Shown here one piece after another: positions 5,358 to 10,556 of a DNA stretch of 10,556 nt. The notes below the pieces were generated by a model. It searched no databases, was not told where the DNA came from, and saw only the letters and a list, made by a program, of their open reading frames with translations. The position numbers were made by a program, and so were the translations under genes. The DNA is from Methanoregula sp. (GTDB lineage Archaea; Halobacteriota; Methanomicrobia; Methanomicrobiales; Methanospirillaceae): contig PMKW01000119.1 in the NCBI GenBank assembly GCA_003157895.1, positions 1,215 through 11,770 of the forward strand. The letters run 5' to 3'. The number at the start of each line of letters is the position of its first letter. Position 1 is the first letter of the stretch.

Positions 5358-6359
5358 TTACGTTATCTCCATCTTCCCAAGCCACGCCCCGGGCTCCTTC
5401 ACGACGTTCCCTACCACCTGTGCACCCTTCACCGTCTTCAGTACGATGGGCACGCTCGCCTTCGGGACAACATACGCGTACCCCATGCCCATGTTGAAGG
5501 TGCGGTACATTTCCCCAGGAGCAATATCTCCGGTCTTCTGGAGCCAGGTGAAAATCTCCGGGGGCATGATGGGAGTATCGAAAAGGAAACCGTACCTGCT
5601 CAGCCGGTTAAAATTCAAAAGACCGCCGCCGGTTATATGGCACATGCCGTGAACCGTACAGCTGGCTGCCACCTTCAGGCTCTCATGGTAGATCCGTGTC
5701 GGGGTTAAAAGCTCCTGCCCGAAGGACTTCTTCCCCTTGAACTTCTTGTCGTACCCCGCGTACTTTTCTACCACGGACCGGGCAAGCGAGAGTCCGTTGC
5801 TGTGGACACCGGTAGATGTAACGCCGATGATCACATCGCCCGGTTTGATTTTTTCACCGGTAATAATCTTGTCCTTCTTCTGCATCCCGAGACAGGTGCC
5901 TGCCAGGTCGAGCCCGTTGACGAGCCCCCGGAGCGAGGCGGTCTCGCCGCCCACGATATCGATATTCGCCTGTTTTGCCCCCTCGTTCAGCCCGATCCCG
6001 ATCTGGGCCATCTTGTCGATGGATAACTTATCGGTGGCGATATAGTCGACAAACGCAACCGGCTCCATGTTCATCACGTAAAGATCGTTCACGTTCATCG
6101 CGATACAGTCGATACCCACGGTGCTCCAGTCCTCCATCTGGTCGGCTACCAGCATCTTCGTCCCGACACCGTCGGTCGTGAGGGCCAGTGCGGTTTTTCC
6201 AAAATCGAGCAGCCCTGCAAAGTGCCCGACAGCTCCTATCATTTTGCCCTTGCCGTTCCGCCGGTAGGTCAGGTTTTTTATCAGCGATTTTATTGCGGTT
6301 GCCTCAAGGTCGATGTCAACGCCAGCAGCGGCATAGGCACTTTTGGCACCCTTACTCAT
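5358..6359 (-). CDS. purM: Phosphoribosylformylglycinamidine cyclo-ligase (AIR synthetase)
   Basis: PurM closes the imidazole ring, turning FGAM and ATP into AIR, the fifth step of purine synthesis. The 333-residue protein shows the AIRS motifs in order: YAAAGVDID near the N terminus, TTDGVGTK, GIDCIAMNVNDL, GGETA, STGVHSNG, HITGGGLLN and FNMGMGY. It is close to the usual family length. I place the start at the ATG at 6359 (MSKGAKSAYAAAG). It has GGAGG with 6-nt spacing, and the longer reading upstream would add 19 unrelated residues inside ask. The start overlaps the ask stop by 8 nt (ATGAGTAA), so translation is probably coupled. A hairpin and T-run follow directly. Confidence 0.96.
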   Translation of the reverse strand: MSKGAKSAYAAAGVDIDLEATAIKSLIKNLTYRRNGKGKMIGAVGHFAGLLDFGKTALALTTDGVGTKMLVADQMEDWSTVGIDCIAMNVNDLYVMNMEPVAFVDYIATDKLSIDKMAQIGIGLNEGAKQANIDIVGGETASLRGLVNGLDLAGTCLGMQKKDKIITGEKIKPGDVIIGVTSTGVHSNGLSLARSVVEKYAGYDKKFKGKKSFGQELLTPTRIYHESLKVAASCTVHGMCHITGGGLLNFNRLSRYGFLFDTPIMPPEIFTWLQKTGDIAPGEMYRTFNMGMGYAYVVPKASVPIVLKTVKGAQVVGNVVKEPGAWLGKMEIT

Positions 6360-7752
6360 CACTTTCCTCCGAGAGATGGAACTCGTCATGGAGCACCCGC
6401 ACGGCGCGGGGACCATCGCTCTGGCTCACCACAAAACTGATATTGGCTTCCGAGGAACCCTGCGAGATCATCATCACATTGACATCGGCAGCGCCGAGAG
6501 CGGAGAAGATCCTGCCGCAGGTACCCGGGGCACCGGCCATACCGGCACCGACAACGGCGACCGCACAGACATCGTGGTTGTGGGAAACCTCGCGGACAAA
6601 ACCCTGTTTCACCAGGTCACCAAGTGCAATGATTGCAGCCTGCAGGTGGTTCTCATCCACGATCAGGGAGATGTTTGCTTCCGAGGAACCCTGCGAGATC
6701 ATCATCACGTTGACCTCGCGATCGGCAAGGATGGTGAAGATGGCTTTGGCCACGCCAAGTCGCCCGATCATCTGGGCACCGTTGATATTGATCGCGGCCA
6801 CCTTCTCGATATACGTCAGGGCCTTTACCACGCGGTTGTCCCGCTGGCCGTTCCGTACGATAACGGTTCCCGGGTGCGAGGGATTGAAGGTATTTTTTAC
6901 CCGCACGAGAATATTTTTGCGCATCGCCGGTTCAATGGACCGCGGGTGCATCACTTTGGCACCGAAATAGGAGAGTTCCATGACTTCGAGATAGGAGAGC
7001 GAGGGCATCACCCGTGCATCGTTGATCACCCGGGGGTCACAGGTCATGATGCCATCGACATCGGTCCAGATCCAGATCTCGTCCGCATCGATACCGGCGC
7101 CGAGAATGGACGCGGAGTAGTCCGATCCGCTCCTTCCCAGAGTCGTGAGGATCCCGTCACGGGTACATCCCATGAATCCCATGATCACCGGGATCTCTTT
7201 TTTTAAGAGCGGGACGATCCGCCGCTGGATGCGTTCATCGCTCTCGGGGAGGGACGTGGATTCCCCGTGCTGGGGCGTGGTAAGGATGCCGGCTTCGCAT
7301 CCGTCTATAACGGTCGAGGCAATACCCCGCTGACGGAGGGCGGCCCCGACAATCGGTGCGAGCAGGCGCTCGCCAAACGAGATGACATAGTCCTTCGAGC
7401 GTGGAGTGAGTTCCCGCAGGCTGAAGATCGCAAACAGGATATTCTCAAGGTTGACGAGCCGGTCTTCAATCTCCGCTCCGATCTCGGCGACGTAATCGGG
7501 AGCTGCTCCTTCGAGCGTGGTCATATGACGCTTGCTGATCGCCTGGATCATCGGCCTGATTGCCGAGGGATCCTTTGCAGTCGGGAGTGCAGATGCGACC
7601 TCAATGAGCTGGTCGGTCACGCCCCGCTGGGCCGATACGACGACTGCGACCTCGTCCCCGGCCTTGTGGTGCTGTTCCAGAATATCAACAACGCGTGCGA
7701 TACAGTGTGCATCGGCGACTGACGTCCCGCCAAATTTCATCAGAAGTCTCAT
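6352..7752 (-). CDS. Aspartate kinase with two ACT domains
   Basis: Aspartokinase phosphorylates L-aspartate, opening the pathway to threonine, methionine and lysine. The 466-residue protein has the amino-acid kinase core (about 1-300): KFGGTS at 6-11, TTLGRSGSDYSA at 203-214, TDVDGI at 230-235 and YFGAKVMHP at 262-270. Two ACT domains follow (about 315-385 and 395-460), the usual site of feedback inhibition by end products. Both ACT domains carry the same 16-residue segment VNVMMISQGSSEANIS (347-362 and 424-439). I chose the ATG at 7752 because the protein then opens MRLLMKFGGTS as the family does; a TTG at 7770 would add six residues without a ribosome-binding site. The gene is cotranscribed with purM and divergent from tfrA. 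Which amino acid inhibits it cannot be read here. Confidence 0.94.
   Translation of the reverse strand: MRLLMKFGGTSVADAHCIARVVDILEQHHKAGDEVAVVVSAQRGVTDQLIEVASALPTAKDPSAIRPMIQAISKRHMTTLEGAAPDYVAEIGAEIEDRLVNLENILFAIFSLRELTPRSKDYVISFGERLLAPIVGAALRQRGIASTVIDGCEAGILTTPQHGESTSLPESDERIQRRIVPLLKKEIPVIMGFMGCTRDGILTTLGRSGSDYSASILGAGIDADEIWIWTDVDGIMTCDPRVINDARVMPSLSYLEVMELSYFGAKVMHPRSIEPAMRKNILVRVKNTFNPSHPGTVIVRNGQRDNRVVKALTYIEKVAAININGAQMIGRLGVAKAIFTILADREVNVMMISQGSSEANISLIVDENHLQAAIIALGDLVKQGFVREVSHNHDVCAVAVVGAGMAGAPGTCGRIFSALGAADVNVMMISQGSSEANISFVVSQSDGPRAVRVLHDEFHLSEESDE
6366..6370 (-). promoter_or_regulatory. Ribosome binding site for purM
   Basis: GGAGG on the minus strand lies inside the end of ask, 6 nt before the purM ATG at 6359. 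It decides the purM start against the longer upstream reading. Confidence 0.8.
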
Positions 7753-7782
7753 TTCCGTCTCACTCTGCAAGCTGCTAATTGC

Positions 7783-7792
7783 TATTTATTTA
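7783..7792. promoter_or_regulatory. Shared AT-rich promoter element between ask and tfrA
   Basis: TATTTATTTA (minus strand TAAATAAATA) lies at the midpoint of the 69-bp gap between the divergent starts at 7752 and 7822. Read in either direction it is about 35 bp from the start codon, which fits an archaeal TATA box with a leader of about 8 nt. No second clear TATA box is seen in the gap. Confidence 0.55.
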
Positions 7793-7821
7793 TGTAACTA
7801 TACAACCCAAAGAGTAATAAG

Positions 7822-9450
7822 ATGCTTGCAGATGAGGTCGTGGATTGCCATGTGCTGGTGATCGGGAGCGGGGGCGCAGGAGTACGGGCTGCCATCGAAG
7901 CTTCGCAGTATGGCGATGTGGTGCTCATCTCCAAGACCCTCGTGGGAAAGGGTGGCTGTACCACGATGGCGGAAGGCGGGTTCAACGCGGTGATGCGGGA
8001 CGAGGACTCGTGCGGGATCCATTTCGAGGACACCATGAAAGGCGGGGCGTTCCTCAATGACCCGGAACTCGTGGATATTCTCGTGAAGGAGGCCCCGCTG
8101 CGGATGGGCGACCTCGTGAAATGGGGAGCAGTGTTCGATTTCACGGACTCCGATGAGGTTGCCCAGCGGCCGTTCGGGGGCCAGCGGTTTCCCCGGACCT
8201 GTTATGCCGGCGACCGGACCGGCCACGAGATGATGACCACGCTCGTTGAACGGCTTGACGGGACGGGTGTTGAGACCCTGCAGGAGTTCACGATCATCGA
8301 CCTGCTGAAAGACGGCGACCGGGTGATCGGGGCGATGGCCCTTTCCGAAAAAGGAGAACTCGTGATCCTCAGGGCTGACAGTATTATCCTCGCCACAGGT
8401 GGCGGGACGAAGGTATACGATGTCTCTACCAATTCATCGAGCGGGACCGGTGACGGGTACGCTCTCGGGTACCGGGCCGGGGCTGAACTGATCGATATGG
8501 AGATGATCCAGTTTCACCCGACCGGTGCAGTATTCCCGTACGATGCCCGGGGCCGGCTTGTAACCGAGGCCGTACGCGGTGAGGGCGGGGTGCTTAAAAA
8601 CAGCAAAGGCGAGCGGTTCATGAAAAACTACGATCCCCAGCGGATGGAACTTTCAACCCGGGACGTTGTGGCCCGGGCGATCGCAACCGAGATCATGCAG
8701 GGCCGGGGAAGCCCGAACGGGGGGGTCTGGCTCGATGTTACCCACCTCCCCCGGGAGCAGATCGAGACCCGGCTGCCGGTGATGCTCGAGCAGTTCCTCA
8801 AGTTCGGCGTGGATATCCGCATCACTCCGATGGAAGTCGCCCCCACCGCCCACCACATTATGGGCGGCCTCAGGATCACGCCGGAGTGCCGGACCACCCT
8901 CCCCGGGCTCTTTGCCTGCGGCGAGGTGGCCGGCGGGGTGCACGGGGCAAACCGCCTCGGCGGGAATTCCCTTGCCGAGACGCAGGTCTTTGGCCGGCGG
9001 GCCGGTGCTGCAGCAGGCAAAGCGGAGAAACGTCAGAAAAAGGTTGATGAAACGCAGGTAAAACGCCAGCGGGACCGGCTTGACCGGTTCATGAATGGCA
9101 CGAAGAGCCCGTCCCGGATCCGGATGACGCTCCAGCAGGCAATGTGGGACGGGGCAAATATCTTCCGGAACGCAACCGATCTGAAAAAAACTCTCACGGC
9201 AGCGGGTGTCCTTGCCGACAGGCCCCTGAAAGCCGAAACGGCCCGCAACCTCGCGGAGTGCTGCACGGTCGAGAACATGTGCCTGACCGCATCGCTCATC
9301 TGCCGGTGTGCTCTCATCCGCGAGGAGTCGCGGGGAGCCCACGTGCGTACGGACATCAAACAATCACACGATGCGGAGCACTCCCCGTTCGGGCACACGT
9401 TCATCTCCAAGAAAGGGCAGGGCATCGAGAAGCGGGAGGTGCCGGGATGA
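7822..9450 (+). CDS. tfrA: Thiol:fumarate reductase, flavoprotein subunit A
   Basis: TfrA reduces fumarate to succinate with electrons from CoM-SH and CoB-SH oxidation on TfrB. The 542-residue protein is of the SdhA/FrdA/NadB family. The FAD-binding GSGGAG lies at 15-20 and LATGGG at 190-195. Active-site residues match E. coli FrdA: H232 (FHPTG), E249 (TEAVRGEGG), R285 (RDVVARA), H344 (HHIMGG) and R378 (NRLGGNSLAE). The position of the covalent-FAD histidine holds C46 (GGCTTMAEGG), so FAD should be non-covalent, as in methanogen Tfr and NadB. No signal peptide is seen, so it is cytosolic. Its final TGA overlaps the tfrB ATG. NadB (aspartate oxidase) is the main alternative, but the tfrB partner with CCG domains argues for Tfr. 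Confidence 0.9.
   Translation: MLADEVVDCHVLVIGSGGAGVRAAIEASQYGDVVLISKTLVGKGGCTTMAEGGFNAVMRDEDSCGIHFEDTMKGGAFLNDPELVDILVKEAPLRMGDLVKWGAVFDFTDSDEVAQRPFGGQRFPRTCYAGDRTGHEMMTTLVERLDGTGVETLQEFTIIDLLKDGDRVIGAMALSEKGELVILRADSIILATGGGTKVYDVSTNSSSGTGDGYALGYRAGAELIDMEMIQFHPTGAVFPYDARGRLVTEAVRGEGGVLKNSKGERFMKNYDPQRMELSTRDVVARAIATEIMQGRGSPNGGVWLDVTHLPREQIETRLPVMLEQFLKFGVDIRITPMEVAPTAHHIMGGLRITPECRTTLPGLFACGEVAGGVHGANRLGGNSLAETQVFGRRAGAAAGKAEKRQKKVDETQVKRQRDRLDRFMNGTKSPSRIRMTLQQAMWDGANIFRNATDLKKTLTAAGVLADRPLKAETARNLAECCTVENMCLTASLICRCALIREESRGAHVRTDIKQSHDAEHSPFGHTFISKKGQGIEKREVPG
9435..9441 (+). promoter_or_regulatory. Ribosome binding site for tfrB
   Basis: GGAGGTG, the full archaeal Shine-Dalgarno consensus, lies within the end of tfrA, 5 nt before the tfrB ATG at 9447. 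It is the strongest site seen in the window and fixes the tfrB start. Confidence 0.85.
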
Positions 9451-10556
9451 AAGACCTGACCGTATCGATCCGGCGCTTCGACCCGGACAAGGACAGGGCG
9501 CCATATTTCCAGACCTTCACGGTAAAGGTGAATGACGGCGCCCGGGTCCTCCACGTGCTCCACGCCATCCATGATACCATCGACCCCACGCTCTCGTACC
9601 GCTACTCCTGCGCCTCGGGCCAGTGCGGATCCTGTGCGGTACGGGTGAACGGGGAGCCGGTGCTGGCCTGCATGCATGAGGCAACGGACTGGAGCACCAT
9701 CGGGCCGCTCAACCTCCCGGTGAAAAAAGATCTCGTATCCGACCTCCTGCCAAGACTCGAACAGATCGCATCGTTCCTCCCGAAGAAAGATATCATCCCG
9801 CCGAAAAAATCGGACATTGACAAGATCAAGCCCCTGCGGGACTGCATCGAATGCCTCTGCTGCCTCTCGGTCTGTCCTGCCGTAGACGTGACAAAGTTCC
9901 TCGGGCCCACTGCGATGCGGCAGGAGATGCGGCTCGCTCTTGACCCGCGCGACAGCGGCGACCGGATTTCCGATGCGGTCAGGGACGGCCTCTTTACCTG
10001 TACTACCTGCCAAGCGTGCTGGAAGGTCTGCCCCAAGGAGATCCAGATCCCCGAAAAAGCGATCGAGAAGCTCCGGGCCCGGGCCAACAAGCAGGGCTTC
10101 ACCCTCCCGCGGCACCTCGATCTCGCGGCTCTCATTAAGGAAACGGGACGGAGTGTCCCCCGGACCGCGGAATCCTTCCTTGAGAAGATGAGCGGCGTCC
10201 TCGAACCGTACGGCCCGGTGAAGGCAACAGTCGGGTTCTTTGTCGGCTGTATGTACAATCTCCGGCAACAGCAGTCCGCACTCGATGCAATGGAGGTGCT
10301 CCGCAGGAACGGCATCCGGGTCATCATCCCCAAGGAGCAGGTCTGCTGCGGCTCCCCCCTGATACGGACCGGGCAGCCCGATTACCTGGAAACGCTCCAG
10401 AGGCGCAACATAGAATCCTTCACCTCGCGGGGCATTGACACCGTACTCACCATGTGCGCCGGCTGCGGTACCACGCTCAAGAACGATTACCCGGTAAAGC
10501 CGTTCAAAGTCATCGACATCAACGAGCTCCTCACGCAGATCGGCATCGAACCGCCC
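9447..10556 (+). CDS. tfrB: Thiol:fumarate reductase, iron-sulfur subunit B (3' end cut by window)
   Basis: The first 370 residues are present and the frame is open to the window edge. In order they show a plant-type [2Fe-2S] domain with C55, C60, C63 and C75 (CASGQCGSC), then two [4Fe-4S] sites, C133/136/139/143 (CIECLCCLSVCP) and C185/188/191/195 (CTTCQACWKVCP), and one complete CCG domain with C268, C300-C301 and C337/C340 (spacings of 31 and 35). CCG domains occur in HdrB of heterodisulfide reductase and bind the special cluster that handles CoM-SH/CoB-SH. A second CCG domain is expected beyond the edge, since known TfrB has close to 490 residues. The fusion of an SdhB-like half with an HdrB-like half is what defines TfrB. 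It overlaps tfrA by 4 nt (ATGA). Confidence 0.9.
   Translation, partial: MKDLTVSIRRFDPDKDRAPYFQTFTVKVNDGARVLHVLHAIHDTIDPTLSYRYSCASGQCGSCAVRVNGEPVLACMHEATDWSTIGPLNLPVKKDLVSDLLPRLEQIASFLPKKDIIPPKKSDIDKIKPLRDCIECLCCLSVCPAVDVTKFLGPTAMRQEMRLALDPRDSGDRISDAVRDGLFTCTTCQACWKVCPKEIQIPEKAIEKLRARANKQGFTLPRHLDLAALIKETGRSVPRTAESFLEKMSGVLEPYGPVKATVGFFVGCMYNLRQQQSALDAMEVLRRNGIRVIIPKEQVCCGSPLIRTGQPDYLETLQRRNIESFTSRGIDTVLTMCAGCGTTLKNDYPVKPFKVIDINELLTQIGIEPP

Noticed and set aside
6360..6416. A 19-residue N-terminal extension of PurM from an upstream start
   Set aside because: The ATG at 6359 has a strong GGAGG at proper spacing and begins the conserved family sequence; the extension lies wholly inside ask and resembles nothing.
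6343..7206. A 287-codon open frame on the plus strand opposite ask
   Set aside because: It is antisense to the conserved aspartokinase and has a composition typical of reverse reading of GC-rich coding sequence.
9033..10268. A 411-codon open frame on the minus strand opposite tfrA and tfrB
   Set aside because: It lies antisense to two genes with intact catalytic and cluster-binding motifs, and its own translation shows no family features.

Overview
The window looks like a chromosomal segment of a methanogenic archaeon, most likely of the order Methanomicrobiales (Methanoregula or a relative). This rests on reading alone, without a database search. Supporting signs are an archaeal LSm gene next to ribosomal protein L37e, archaeal SepF, a PUA/MCT-1 protein, archaeal ZPR1, TATA-type promoters with very short leaders, T-run terminators, and a two-subunit CoM/CoB-dependent thiol:fumarate reductase.

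Layout. From 78 to 2731 the minus strand carries an LSm - rpl37e - purF operon (gaps of 11 and 9 bp), followed by a class I SAM methyltransferase. From 2927 to 4454 the plus strand carries an MCT-1-like PUA protein, then an overlapping pair, sepF and a ZPR1-type zinc-finger gene. A 903-bp gene-free stretch (4455-5357) lies between the convergent ends of the ZPR1 gene and purM. It is not bland. It holds a small perfect hairpin, a roughly 144-bp imperfect inverted repeat, a family of short GATC-containing hairpins, three copies of a 43-bp direct repeat, and eight or nine degenerate copies of a unit of about 25 bp. From 5358 to 7752 the minus strand carries an ask - purM operon with an 8-nt overlap. 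Divergent from ask, tfrA and tfrB (4-nt overlap) run off the right edge, so tfrB is cut at its 3' end.

How the genes work together. PurF and PurM are steps 1 and 5 of de novo purine synthesis, placed in two separate operons. Aspartokinase opens the threonine/methionine/lysine branch. TfrA and TfrB together reduce fumarate while oxidising CoM-SH and CoB-SH to the heterodisulfide. LSm, L37e, the PUA protein and ZPR1 are translation- or RNA-related. SepF anchors FtsZ to the membrane. The coding part is ordinary housekeeping sequence. The least explained part is the repeat-rich stretch 4455-5357, which has no recognisable gene.
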